Of a stretch of DNA of 64,000 nt, positions 17,284-26,464 are shown piece by piece. Below the pieces are notes generated by a model. The model had not been told where the DNA came from and did not search any database. It saw nothing but the letters and a program-made list of their open reading frames with translations. The stretch comes from Bog-473 sp963756025 (GTDB lineage: Bacteria; Actinomycetota; Acidimicrobiia; Acidimicrobiales; RAAP-2), in NCBI GenBank assembly GCA_963756025.1, contig CAVWMF010000001.1, positions 434,001-498,000 on the forward strand, given 5' to 3'. The position numbers and the translations under genes were made by a program. Every line of letters starts with the position of its first letter. Position 1 is the first letter of the stretch.

Positions 17284-17302
17284 TGTGACCATTCTGTGAC
17301 CA
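17284..17302 (+). repeat. Direct repeat, probable arm-type site of the older integrase
   Basis: TGTGACCA occurs twice (17284-17291 and 17295-17302) between the integrase stub and the tRNA. Paired short direct repeats in this position are typical integrase arm sites. They differ from the CAGTAAGT-type sites of the neighbouring island. Confidence 0.45.
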
Positions 17303-17353
17303 CCGGAGTGGCGGCGAGTGCTAACTCTTCGCCAAAGTCCCTGCTCACAGCGT

Positions 17354-17427
17354 CGGGCTGCCGGGATTTGAACCCGGGACCTCTTGACCCCCAGTCAAGC
17401 GCGCTAACCAAGCTGCGCCACAGCCCG
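17354..17427 (-). tRNA. tRNA-Pro (anticodon GGG)
   Basis: A 74-nt cloverleaf can be drawn by hand. The acceptor stem CGGGCTG (17427-17421) pairs with CAGCCCG (17360-17354). The D arm is GCGC/GCGC, the anticodon arm CTTGA-CTGGGGG-TCAAG has anticodon GGG (reads CCC), and the T arm is CCGGG-TTCAAAT-CCCGG. CCA is not encoded. The 5' half lies in the 46-bp repeat that recurs at 41.4 kb, so this tRNA is the attachment site of the island to its right. The island probably supplies its present 5' half and promoter. Confidence 0.93.
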
Positions 17428-17432
17428 TTCCT
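17387..17432 (+). repeat. Left attachment site of the island (46-bp core in tRNA-Pro)
   Basis: Runs from the anticodon loop to five bases beyond the 5' end of the tRNA and is identical to 41446-41491. After two mismatches the match continues for TCAGA. The crossover is presumably in the anticodon loop region, a common target of tyrosine integrases. Confidence 0.88.
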
Positions 17433-17476
17433 ACTCAGAGCCACTTTATGCCCTGTTTCCTGCTATCCGATTCGGT

Positions 17477-17498
17477 CAGTAAGTCCGAAAAGTAAGTT
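17477..17498 (+). promoter_or_regulatory. Left arm-type integrase binding sites (predicted)
   Basis: CAGTAAGT (17477-17484), six bases, then AGTAAGTT (17491-17498). The same pair with the same six-base spacer occurs at 41316-41337 inside the right end. The position, 45 bases inside the core, fits integrase arm sites. Confidence 0.65.
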
Positions 17499-17822
17499 GA
17501 TCGCTTTTCTGGCCCAATCGGGGGGGAGTCGAAGCATACTCCGACAGCGAATCCGCCCCCACGGCAACGCGTGGCTACGCCAGGGGTCCACCTGTCTTGA
17601 CACGGTATAGCCCGTCCAGGATCGAAGTCACGGATCCAGGCTCGTTCATCTCCTCTTGCGCGTCATGCACCCCAGAGGCGTTTAGAGAGGTCCGATCACG
17701 TCCAGGAATGGTCGCTGACGTGGGAGGACGCGACCACTGCAGTTCGCCACCAACCACGGAAGTTCATCACTGTGGCTACAGTCGTGGCCACAGTGATGAC
17801 CCCTTGCCTCGCGTGCTTGAGG
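17499..17822. other. Non-coding left margin of the island
   Basis: No convincing gene. The stretch GTGGCTACAGTCGTGGCCACAG near 17,771-17,793 contains overlapping inverted and direct copies of GTGGC-ACAG and could be a small operator. The tRNA promoter is expected near the left side of this stretch. Confidence 0.35.
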
Positions 17823-18299
17823 TCAGTCTGGGTGTCGAACACCCTGTTGGCCGCTTCCGAGAATGCCTGCCATATCCACGTCGGGCACCGGTTGCTGGAC
17901 CGTGCTGAGCCATTCAAATGCCCATCGAATGTGGTCAGCTAGGAGTTGCATTCCCACGGGGTTGGGGCTGATTAGCGGAGTCTTACCGTCAGCGACGCGC
18001 TGAGCCTGAGTTGCGATCTCCGCCAGCCGTTCCATAAGTACCGTCAGGTCCTCGATCCCAGAAGCCTCGGGAACGCCATTCAGGATCGCATAGACGGTCG
18101 GAGGCCGCAGCCCGAGAACTTGGGCCACTTCTGGAACCGTCATCATCTGACGCAGCTGGCCGACCACCCACGACTTCCCGCGTGCCGGGCCTTTCGACCC
18201 CGCTGCCGCACGGGCCCCTTCGAGACCCGCTTGGGCCCCGGTTCTAGCGACATTCGATCTGATGAGACAACTACGACTCGCTCGGTGCGGAAATGCCAC
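17823..18299 (-). CDS. Helix-turn-helix DNA-binding protein
   Basis: A frame of up to 158 residues. The middle reads as a small HTH: MTVPEVAQVLGLRPPTVYAI, then LNGVPEASGIEDLTVL, like XRE/AlpA-type regulators and excisionases. A helical C-terminal half follows (MERLAEIATQAQRVADG, LLADHIRWAFEWL). The first ~40 residues are of poor quality, and the true start may be near the ATG pair at about 18,146 or a little upstream. Being the first gene at the island end opposite the integrase, it could be the island's regulator or excision factor, which is an inference from place only. Confidence 0.5.
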   Translation of the reverse strand: MAFPHRASRSCLIRSNVARTGAQAGLEGARAAAGSKGPARGKSWVVGQLRQMMTVPEVAQVLGLRPPTVYAILNGVPEASGIEDLTVLMERLAEIATQAQRVADGKTPLISPNPVGMQLLADHIRWAFEWLSTVQQPVPDVDMAGILGSGQQGVRHPD

Positions 18300-18528
18300 C
18301 CATAGCGTGGGTGGCTGGTCCCAGACTAAGGAAACTATGGATTCGACAGGCTAGCCAGAACGCCATCATGAACGGATGGACTGCTCGAAAGTCTTGTGAC
18401 CTGAAGTGTCTGCAACTTGAGCCCCTCTGGGCTGGCAGAACGATGAAAGACGCCTACATCAAATTGGTGGCGAACCTAGCGCTACCGAAGAGCCAGTTTC
18501 GTCGTCAGTCAACGGACGTGGGATTCCA

Positions 18529-20088
18529 ATGACCACGTTGATGACATTAGAACATGCAGATAGAAATACGGTTTCGGTTGATGCCGCCAATTATGGCCGG
18601 CGGTGGTGGATTCTCGCCGTGCTTGGAGTCGCTCAGTTGATGGTCATTCTGGACAGCACGATCATCAACATCGCCCTACCCACTGCTCAACACGATCTGC
18701 ACTTCACCAACGCTGATCGCCAGTGGATCATCACCGCGTACTCACTTGCCTTCGGAAGCTTGCTTCTCCTCGGCGGACGCATCGGTGACCGGATCGGACG
18801 CAAGCGTACGCTCATCCTTGGGCTGATCGGGTTTGCAGTGGCCTCAGCCATCGGAGGTGCTTCCGTTAGTTTTGCGATGCTTGTCATTGCCCGGACGATC
18901 CAAGGCGCATTCGGGGCCCTGCTTGCCCCTTCCGTTCTGGCACTTTTGACCACCACTTTCACTGATCCGGCGGAGCGGGGGAAGGCCTTCGGCATCTACG
19001 GAGCCATTGCCGGCGCAGGCGGCGCGCTGGGACTACTCCTAGGTGGCATCCTCACCTCCTACGCGTCTTGGCGATGGACGCTCTTCGTCAACCTTCTGTT
19101 TGCCGTGATCGCCATCACTGGCGCCCAGCTGTGGCTGAAAAATGACGAGGGGGCTGATCGCGATCCCTTGGATCTACCTGGCCTTTTACTCGTGATTGGC
19201 GGGCTGTTCTCGCTCGTATTCGGTTTCTCTCACGCCGAGACCACGGCATGGGGAAATCCCATCACGATCGGATTCCTTACTGCGGCGGTACTCCTGCTTG
19301 GTGCGTTCGCCTATGTCGAAACCATCGCGAAGTACCCGCTGCTTCCGCCACGGGTCGTTTTAAATCGAACTCGCGGCGGATCAATATTGGTGATGCTGTT
19401 CAACAGTATCGGTATATTCGGCGTGTTCTTGTTCCTGACTTACTACTTGCAGGGTACGTTGAGGTTCAGCCCGGTGAAAACCGGCGCTGCCTTCTTACCT
19501 CTGGTCGCCGCCTTGGCTTCCGTGGCACAAGTATCCAATCGGGTCCTCTTGCCGCGATTTGGACCTCGGCCGATCGTTCCGATCGGTTTCCTCGTGTCCG
19601 CCGCGGGGATCTTCGGACTCCACCTGGTTGGGTTACATTCGTCTTACGTCAGCCATGTACTCCCGTATCTGCTCGTATTAGGAATCGGGTCCGGATTGTG
19701 CGTCTCTCCAGCCTTCAGCACTGGCACCCTCGGACTGGCACCCCGGGACGCCGGCGTGGGATCAGCCACCCTCAACACGGCGCAACAGGTGGGGGGATCC
19801 ATCGGCACGTCCCTTCTCAACACCGTCGCTGCCAGCGCTGCCACCTCATACCTTGTGGGCCGAGCGCCGACACCCGCCAACCTGCGAGGGGCTCTAGTCC
19901 ATAGCTATACAACGGTCTTCCTCTGGTCCTCCTTGATATTCTTGGGCGCGGGCGTCGTTACTGCTTTGGTGCTGCAATCCGGTAATCTTGCAGCGCTAGC
20001 GGGCGATCACGGGGTTTCGACTTTGGACCCTGGAATAGGGAAACCGGCTAAGCGACATGTCTGGCGCGTGCGTGTCTCTTGTCGCTAG
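18529..20088 (+). CDS. DHA2-family (EmrB/QacA-type) MFS drug efflux transporter
   Basis: A 519-residue inner-membrane protein with about 14 hydrophobic helices. The DHA2 signatures are clear: the first-helix motif MVILDSTIINIALPTAQHDL with its acidic residue, motif A GGRIGDRIGRKR in loop 2-3, and the antiporter motif C region GAGGALGLLLGGIL. It is expected to pump toxic organic compounds out using the proton gradient. It is transcribed toward the LAL regulator at 20.1-22.9 kb (convergent, 62 bases apart). Its place at the edge of the catabolic operon suggests it exports the same compound or its products. Confidence 0.88.
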   Translation: MTTLMTLEHADRNTVSVDAANYGRRWWILAVLGVAQLMVILDSTIINIALPTAQHDLHFTNADRQWIITAYSLAFGSLLLLGGRIGDRIGRKRTLILGLIGFAVASAIGGASVSFAMLVIARTIQGAFGALLAPSVLALLTTTFTDPAERGKAFGIYGAIAGAGGALGLLLGGILTSYASWRWTLFVNLLFAVIAITGAQLWLKNDEGADRDPLDLPGLLLVIGGLFSLVFGFSHAETTAWGNPITIGFLTAAVLLLGAFAYVETIAKYPLLPPRVVLNRTRGGSILVMLFNSIGIFGVFLFLTYYLQGTLRFSPVKTGAAFLPLVAALASVAQVSNRVLLPRFGPRPIVPIGFLVSAAGIFGLHLVGLHSSYVSHVLPYLLVLGIGSGLCVSPAFSTGTLGLAPRDAGVGSATLNTAQQVGGSIGTSLLNTVAASAATSYLVGRAPTPANLRGALVHSYTTVFLWSSLIFLGAGVVTALVLQSGNLAALAGDHGVSTLDPGIGKPAKRHVWRVRVSCR

Positions 20089-20150
20089 AGGTCGGACCCG
20101 AGTCTTTCCGTCAGAAATAGAGCCCGTATAGACTTCGCTGCTGCTGGCTT

Positions 20151-22892
20151 CTAATCGCGCAAGTGATTCGCGAGCTGCGTTCGTGACTTGATATCAAGCT
20201 TACGAAATGCTTTGGCCAAGTGGTACTCGACTGTGCTCGTACTGATGAACAGCTGAGCAGCGATCTCTCGGTTCGTGTTTCCATGCGCAGCGAGCCGGGC
20301 CACCTGTGACTCTTGTGGGGTCAGTTCGTTCAGCGTTTCGACAGCTCCCTTTGGAACGCGTTCGCCTCCTGCCAACAATCCGACTCGCGCTCGCTCAGCA
20401 AATGCCTCCATTCCAAAATCGCTGAACATCTCGTAAGCAATCCGCAGCTCGGCACGGGCGTCGATGCGCCGGCTCTGGCGCCGGAGCCACTCACCGTAAA
20501 GAAGATGTGAACGTGCAAGGTCAACGGCAATACGCGTGCGCCCGAGTCGCTCAATAGCTTCAACGTAGAAGTCACCGGCTCGTGTGTCCTCCGCGACCAA
20601 CGCGTGTGACCGAGCGGCGATCCCTAACGCCCAATCCGTCCCGCTGGCCCTACTCCTGTCTATCAGGAGTCCATCGGTTTCAGCGGCAAGCTCGAAAGCC
20701 CCAACTCGTACTGCCGCCTCAATCATTTCAGGCATTGCCCAGTTCGATGAGACAAGCTCCGTGTGACCAACCACCCGACGCGCTGCGGTCAGGGCTTCCG
20801 CAAACTTTCCAAGCCCGTTGTAGAGTATGGACTCCGCCCAATCTATGAACGACAGGCCTGCCCCTTCGCCGCGCCCGATCGCCTCGGCCCGAGCGGTATC
20901 GAACGTCTGTCTCGCTTCGACCTCACGCCCACGCATCGCCGCGAAGCTCACCCCGTGGTACGGGGCGACGGAGCTTCCGGTTAGTTCCGTTACCTCGTAG
21001 ATCTCCTCCTGGTGCGATGCCGCCAACGTCAGTTCGCCCGCGAAGACGTGCATTTGACCCCGATGACCAAGGGCAATCGGCAACTCGCTGAGCGCTCCGG
21101 TCTCGCGAACCAACCGGAGATGCAGTTCCGACAGTCGCTCCCAACCCTCGTCATCCCAAAGGTACTGTGTCGCGACAGTCGCTGCCCACATCCAACGCAG
21201 TTGCTCGGCTGGCGCCATAATGTCCTCCACCGCACTCTGTGCCTGGCGCAGGATCGGCACGGCGACGGGGTAGGCATCGGAGAATATGGCCACCAAACCT
21301 TTGAGAAGCAGGTCTGGTCCGCGGGGATCTGACGCTGGCGGCGCAGCACTCGCGGCCGCAGCTGCGACGTCACTCGAGGTTGCACCCGCGCCAGCCAGCG
21401 TCCCGGCAAAGATGGCCGCAGTCAGTGCCTCAAGATATGTCTCGCGGGCCAAGGCGGGCTCGACCTCTCGGAACTGCTCGGCCGCATGGAGCAGCAACGC
21501 CACGGCGTCGCCGCTACGTGTCACGAGAAACGAAATCTGACCGCGTAACAACGAGGCTCTCGCCTGCTCGACCACACTGAGGATCCCTGCCTCGGCCGTT
21601 GCGACCAAGCGCAATGCCTCATCCAGCGCTCCGGCCTGCAACTTTGCTTGAGCCGCGGCAAGTGCGCGCCTCGACCTCCGCTGCTGCTCGGGGGTCAATA
21701 TCATCGCTCGTTCCAGGAACGCTGCCGCGGCCGCGAAGCCACCACGCGCCTGCGCTCGAGCTGCAGACATCTCCAACTCAGCTGCAACCTCCTCATCGGG
21801 CTTCGAAAGGGTCTGCGCCCTGTGCCATGCTCGACGATCCGGGTCTCGATCCGGGTCGGTTGCGTCAGCCAGGGCGCGGTGAACTTCACGCCGCTCGTTG
21901 GGATCAGCCGCGCCGTACACGGCCGAGCGCACCAGCGGATGGCGGAACATCACGGTGCCGTCCAGGGTCAGCAAACCCTCCGACTCAGCGGCGAGTATGG
22001 CCGTCTCTGGAATTCCGAACCGTTGAGCGGCTCGCCACAGAAGTGCGGCGTCGCCGACCGGCTCCGCAGCGGCTAGGAGCAGGAGTCGACGTGTGTCGGG
22101 CGGGAGCCGCGCCAGCCGCCGGGTGAAGGCTCGCTCGATCCCAGCCGACAGAGGGAGTGCGGCGGGCAGACCAAATCCACCGGCGAGCTGGGCCGGTGTG
22201 AGCCCATGCGGGAGCTCCAGGAGAGCGAGCGGATTCCCGCCTGTCTCGGCAATAATCCGCTCGACTACGGACGCGTCTAGCCGACCCCCGAGAACCGACT
22301 CCAACAGTGCCCGAGCATCAGGGCGCCCTAGCGGCTCGACGCTGAGCTCAGGGAGACGGGCGAATCCGCTGCCAACTTCACGAGTGGCGAATACGATCGC
22401 GATCCGTTCGGCCAGCAATCGGCGCGCCACAAACACGAGCGCCCGCGCCGATGCGTCGTCGAGCCACTGCCCATCATCGACCACGCAGAGCAGCGGTTGC
22501 TGATTGGCAGCTTCCGAGAAGAGGCCGAGAACCGCAAGCCCGATGAGAAACGGGCTTGGTGCCTGTCCTGCTCTGAGGCCGAAGGCGACTAGGAGGGCAT
22601 CACGCTGAGGATCGGTGAGACGATCGAGAAAAGCCAGGATTGGCGAACAGAGCGCTTGCAGAGAGGCGTAATCGAGCTCCGCCTCCCCCTCGGCTCCCGC
22701 CGTTCGAAGCACACGAAAATCCTCACCCGCTTCGAGTGCGTACTCAAGCAGTGCGGTCTTCCCGACCCCGGGGTCTCCGTGCAGAACGAGAACGGCACTG
22801 CGGCCTTCTCGAGCGGAACCCAGCAGTCGATTGAGCGCCACGCGCTCATCCTTTCTGCCCAGCAAGTGCTCTGCCTTGGTGTGGACTGTCAC
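20151..22892 (-). CDS. LAL-type LuxR family transcriptional regulator (first copy)
   Basis: A 913-residue regulator. An N-terminal AAA-like ATPase has Walker A GDPGVGKT at residues 39-46 and a Walker B-like LLCVVDDGQWLDD near 135. A long helical, TPR-like middle follows, then a C-terminal LuxR HTH of about 60 residues (LTPQESQVARLAAHGNTNRE, then STSTVEYHLAKAFRKLDIKS). LAL proteins (large ATP-binding LuxR) sense a ligand with the ATPase/TPR part and activate nearby operons. It lies downstream of the six-gene operon on the same strand, and a paralogue lies upstream. Likely activator of the operon and/or efflux pump (inference). Confidence 0.9.
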   Translation of the reverse strand: MTVHTKAEHLLGRKDERVALNRLLGSAREGRSAVLVLHGDPGVGKTALLEYALEAGEDFRVLRTAGAEGEAELDYASLQALCSPILAFLDRLTDPQRDALLVAFGLRAGQAPSPFLIGLAVLGLFSEAANQQPLLCVVDDGQWLDDASARALVFVARRLLAERIAIVFATREVGSGFARLPELSVEPLGRPDARALLESVLGGRLDASVVERIIAETGGNPLALLELPHGLTPAQLAGGFGLPAALPLSAGIERAFTRRLARLPPDTRRLLLLAAAEPVGDAALLWRAAQRFGIPETAILAAESEGLLTLDGTVMFRHPLVRSAVYGAADPNERREVHRALADATDPDRDPDRRAWHRAQTLSKPDEEVAAELEMSAARAQARGGFAAAAAFLERAMILTPEQQRRSRRALAAAQAKLQAGALDEALRLVATAEAGILSVVEQARASLLRGQISFLVTRSGDAVALLLHAAEQFREVEPALARETYLEALTAAIFAGTLAGAGATSSDVAAAAASAAPPASDPRGPDLLLKGLVAIFSDAYPVAVPILRQAQSAVEDIMAPAEQLRWMWAATVATQYLWDDEGWERLSELHLRLVRETGALSELPIALGHRGQMHVFAGELTLAASHQEEIYEVTELTGSSVAPYHGVSFAAMRGREVEARQTFDTARAEAIGRGEGAGLSFIDWAESILYNGLGKFAEALTAARRVVGHTELVSSNWAMPEMIEAAVRVGAFELAAETDGLLIDRSRASGTDWALGIAARSHALVAEDTRAGDFYVEAIERLGRTRIAVDLARSHLLYGEWLRRQSRRIDARAELRIAYEMFSDFGMEAFAERARVGLLAGGERVPKGAVETLNELTPQESQVARLAAHGNTNREIAAQLFISTSTVEYHLAKAFRKLDIKSRTQLANHLRD

Positions 22893-23084
22893 CCCGGTAG
22901 CATGCCAGAGGACGGGACGCTCGGGAGGCCATGATTTATGAGGTTCGCCTCGTTCGGGCCGAGGATCGAGCGGACTTGTTGCGCATTGCGGTCAGCGACC
23001 TCAGAAGTCTGACTTGCGGTTGCAAAAGTCTCGATTCTTCGTACCTCGGTGGTTACACGAACCACGTTGACCTCGCGTCCCCAA

Positions 23085-24155
23085 TCACACTCGGGATACT
23101 CCCGTACGTCCAGGGATCGTCAGATTGGGACGAGGCGCAGTTTTCGATGGAGAGTCGGCCGAAGGCACCACGACTGGTTCGACCACACGACGCTGGTTCG
23201 GCTGCCGTCGCCAAGCGATACCGACGACGACGATTACAAATGCGGCCCACAACAAGAGGATCAGCGTTGGCGGCGCCAGGTCCGCACCGTCGAAATAGGC
23301 CACGCTTCTCGTGATCTTCACGCCTTGTGCGAGAGGAAACACATTTGATAGATACCGCAGTCCGGTTGGAAGCAAATCTGGTGGGACCGTTCCGCCGCTC
23401 GACGGGACACTGAGGACCAGTGCGAAGGTCATGGAGACCGGTAGGAAGTACTGCCGTAGCAGAGAAGCCGAGCCCAGCATTAACTGACCAAAGATCTGAC
23501 TGAGAAAAAAGGCATAGAGCAGCAACACAGGCTTATCGGGCAGGACGTTTAAGTTAACGACGGTGATGTATGCCGTCACTGCTCCTACTGCACCCATTGC
23601 GACCACTGCAACCATGCGGCTTTGGATCGACCATGTAGGCGCCCTCTGGAGCAGGACAAGCACCGTGATAACGCCAACCAACATCATCGGAAACATGAAA
23701 AAGAGGACTCCGGCATTGCTATCGCCTGGAAGTAAGGGCACGAGGTCGACCAGTTGAGGTGGCGACGTGCGAGTCTCGACGGCGATTTGGGTGAAGACCC
23801 CTTCCAGATACGTTGCTCTGATGGCCGAGGCAGCCCGGGCCACGTAGAGATCGGAACTTGATGACGAGCCACCCAGGTACGCAGCCGCCACCCTTTGGTT
23901 ACGGACCGCGGAGACTGCCGCAGTCTTCGTTGGCGCGAGTTCGACCTTGAATCCACCAGAGCTGACGGTGTGGAGCTTCTGACGTACCACCCCGACCTGT
24001 CTTGGACCTCCGACCACAGCGATTGGGATCTGATGCGGTTGAGGCGCATGAAAGGCGAGCTCAAAGACCACCGGGAGAGCTATTGCGAAAAGGACGGGAA
24101 ACCACATAACGAATGCGACGCGGCGTCCCGCGACGACGGGCGCAGGGCTGGACAC
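23085..24155 (-). CDS. ABC-2-type / YhgE-like membrane permease
   Basis: 356 residues with an N-terminal membrane helix (WFPVLFAIALPVVFELAFHA), a soluble extracytoplasmic domain of about 130 residues, then five or six helices (for example VLFFMFPMMLVGVITVLVLL and ILLLWAAFVIVVVGIAW) and a basic disordered tail. The layout fits ABC-2 permease/DUF3533-type proteins, which export small molecules or organise envelope proteins. No ATPase is encoded next to it. It is the last gene of the operon, 30 bases after the azoreductase gene. The start ATG at 24155 is the first in frame. Confidence 0.65.
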   Translation of the reverse strand: MSSPAPVVAGRRVAFVMWFPVLFAIALPVVFELAFHAPQPHQIPIAVVGGPRQVGVVRQKLHTVSSGGFKVELAPTKTAAVSAVRNQRVAAAYLGGSSSSSDLYVARAASAIRATYLEGVFTQIAVETRTSPPQLVDLVPLLPGDSNAGVLFFMFPMMLVGVITVLVLLQRAPTWSIQSRMVAVVAMGAVGAVTAYITVVNLNVLPDKPVLLLYAFFLSQIFGQLMLGSASLLRQYFLPVSMTFALVLSVPSSGGTVPPDLLPTGLRYLSNVFPLAQGVKITRSVAYFDGADLAPPTLILLLWAAFVIVVVGIAWRRQPNQRRVVEPVVVPSADSPSKTAPRPNLTIPGRTGVSRV

Positions 24156-24185
24156 TTGGCAGTTCCTTCCAGACCGTTTGGTGAA

Positions 24186-24848
24186 CTATGCGACTGAGGT
24201 TTGCTGGTTCGAAGCGCCAAGCATTCTCCCCAGGTGCCGAGCGTGCTCCTCGGCTTCACGGCGAAGCGTCGAGGCCAACTCCTTGAACTGATCCAGCGCG
24301 GGATTGACACCGACGAGCGTGAGTTCCGCCTCGACTACTTCGAGGTCAAGACGCCATACGTCAGCCAATATGCGCCTGTACCAGCCGGTGGCGTGGTCCC
24401 ACCCCTCCCGGGGGGTGCCGGCCCCATACGCCCCGCCCCGAACCGTCACAAGGACGGCCGGCGTGCCCTCCAACAATGGTTCTGCACCGGCTGCCATGCG
24501 GGAATCGGTGACGATCAGGTCTACCCAGGTCTTGAAGTGTTGCGAAACTCCGAAGTTGTAGAGCGGTATAGCAAAGATCATAGCGTCCGCTCCTAGAAGC
24601 TCTTCCGTGAGTTCAGCGGCCATGGCGAGGGCTGCCCGCTGTTCGTTGGTGCGTGATTCCGCTGGTGTGCGACTCCCAAAGACCGCTGTCGCCCACGTCG
24701 TCGCCGGAACCGGATCGACTCCGACGTGGCGGCGGACAATTGGCTCATCTGGGTGCGCATTTCGCCATTCCTGTTCGACCAGGTCAGCGATGGCACGACT
24801 GTTCGATTCTTCAACACGAATGCTGGCATCAAGTCTGAAGAGGGACAT
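24186..24848 (-). CDS. FMN-dependent NADH:quinone/azo reductase (AzoR family)
   Basis: 220 residues from the ATG at 24848, chosen for its perfect ribosome site AAGGAGG. Flavodoxin-like fold: SLFRLDASIRVEESNSRAI at the phosphate-binding N-terminus, then ADAMIFAIPLYNFGVSQHFK around residue 95, which holds the conserved P-x-YNF-x-V/I-x-x-x-x-K motif of AzoR, then LVTVRGGAYGAG. These cytoplasmic flavoenzymes reduce quinones and azo dyes by two electrons and protect against quinone stress. It is the fifth gene of the operon. Confidence 0.82.
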   Translation of the reverse strand: MSLFRLDASIRVEESNSRAIADLVEQEWRNAHPDEPIVRRHVGVDPVPATTWATAVFGSRTPAESRTNEQRAALAMAAELTEELLGADAMIFAIPLYNFGVSQHFKTWVDLIVTDSRMAAGAEPLLEGTPAVLVTVRGGAYGAGTPREGWDHATGWYRRILADVWRLDLEVVEAELTLVGVNPALDQFKELASTLRREAEEHARHLGRMLGASNQQTSVA

Positions 24849-24939
24849 CAGACCTCCTTGTCTCCTCGTTTCCGGGTTCACTCCGCGGAATCCCATAGCA
24901 GTGCAACTGCGAAGGCGTCCCAATCCGCAACGCCTTCTT

Positions 24940-25895
24940 CTAATTCGAGTTAGTACCTAGTGCGTGACGCAGTGCGGACACTGCCTGATTGATGGCGCCA
25001 CGAGCGGACTCTGTCCCTCTCAGCGCATTGAGCATCATGAAGTCGTGAATGATTCCGTTGTAACGAACACAGACCGTTGGAACACCCGCTTCTCGTAGCT
25101 TGGCTGCGTATGCTTCCCCTTCATCTCGCAGCACGTCGTTCTCGTCAACGATGACCAGAGCAGGAGGGAGGCCTTGCAATTGCTCACGACTCGCCCGGAG
25201 CGGCGACGCCGTGATCTCGGCTCCCAGTCCGGCCTCAGGGAGATAGTTATCCCAGAACCATGACATCATCTTGTGGCTGATATAGGGTCCGTCCTTGAAC
25301 TCGCTATAAGTGCCGGTGTCCATCGCCGCATCCGTCACCGGATAGAAGAGCGACTGATGAACGAAATCAACATCGCCTCGTTGTTTGGCCATGATGGCGA
25401 GCACCGTGGCCATGTTGCCTCCGGCTGAGTCTCCAGCCACTGCGATTCGCGTCGAGTCAAGGCCCTCTTGTGTTCCGTTTTGCATCACCCATTGGGCAGC
25501 GCCGTACGCTTGCTCAAGCTGTACCGGGTATTTTGCTTCAGGAGCTAGTGAGTACTCGACGAACACGACTGCCGCGTCGACATTGACCGCTAGTTCGCGT
25601 ATCAAGCGATCGTGGCTTCCGGCGTTCCCAATGACCCAGCCACCGCCGTGAAGATACAGGATGACGGGAAGACCACCGACCGCGTTGATTGGCTTGACGA
25701 TCCGGACTTTAACGTCTCCGATCTCGAGAGGTACGGTGACCCACACGTCATCGACGTCGGGCTTCTCGATGGGGCCGTTTTGCACATTGTCGATAACCCC
25801 ACGGGCGTCTACCGGCGACATCTCGTAGAGCGGGGGAATTGGGAGAGGGCTTCGACAAATGTTTGGGCGTCCTTTTCCAGGACATAGTTGGTCAC
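24940..25895 (-). CDS. HSL-type alpha/beta hydrolase (esterase), N-terminus frameshifted
   Basis: The hormone-sensitive-lipase motif HGGGW and the nucleophile elbow GDSAGG are present, with acid DENDVLRDEGE and histidine in IIHDF. The full frame from ATG 25821 gives 293 residues starting SPVDARGV. The family normally has about 25 more residues ending in PPLYEMSP. These exist in another frame (from a GTG at 25895, LEKDAQTFVEALSQFP) and join if one C is added to the C5 run at about 25,833-25,837. So this is either a real one-base deletion or a run-length error. The shorter protein keeps all catalytic residues. Likely hydrolyses an ester or lactone in the operon's pathway. Confidence 0.75.
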
Positions 25896-25929
25896 GTTAA
25901 TTTGGCTTCTGGTTCGTTTGAGTTCCGCG

Positions 25930-26391
25930 TCAGACTTGGAATGGCGCAGCGTCAGGTTCGGTCTGGACGGTCCACGAGCCGTCCTTGCGAAAGCTAGCTG
26001 CCGAGGCGTAGGTGTCCTCTTGGAACTGGAGGTAGGTGACTTGCCCATCGACAACCTTTATGTGGATGGAGAAGGGAGACGTCACGACCTTACCGAGCGA
26101 GTGCGACTTGTAGCGGAAATCACCGAACACAGCGACATTCTCGTCGGAGGCGAACATCGTCGAAACATTGAAGGCCTGGTTCTCCCAGCGGGTGAACATC
26201 ATCCCCATGTTGCTGAGGAACGCCTCTGGGCCGTGCGAGGTGCCGGTCCACGGTTCGATTTGTTTTAGTTCCGGGTTGTCAGTGTTGAGGGATATGTAGG
26301 TGGCATCGGGGGCGACGAGACGGTTGACGGCATCGGGGTCCAGCAGATTCTGGAGCCACTCGCCGACAACTTCAATTGGACTGGCACTCAC
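25930..26391 (-). CDS. SnoaL/NTF2-like fold protein
   Basis: 153 residues from a GTG at 26391 preceded by GGAGAA. The frame upstream overlaps the aldehyde dehydrogenase gene and is poor protein. The sequence is typical of SnoaL-like polyketide cyclase or limonene-epoxide-hydrolase-type cone folds (EWLQNLLDPDAVNRLVAPDA, then WTGTSHGPEAFL, then FGDFRYKSHSLGKVVTSPFS and IHIKVVDGQVTYLQF). Such proteins are isomerases, hydrolases or dehydratases of small molecules. The exact reaction cannot be told. Confidence 0.75.
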   Translation of the reverse strand: MSASPIEVVGEWLQNLLDPDAVNRLVAPDATYISLNTDNPELKQIEPWTGTSHGPEAFLSNMGMMFTRWENQAFNVSTMFASDENVAVFGDFRYKSHSLGKVVTSPFSIHIKVVDGQVTYLQFQEDTYASAASFRKDGSWTVQTEPDAAPFQV

Positions 26392-26464
26392 GGCTTCTCC
26401 TGTTCGGTTTGGCACCGGCGACTGGTGCGGTTCATAGGTGTCAGTAGCATTTGGTTCGAGTCGA

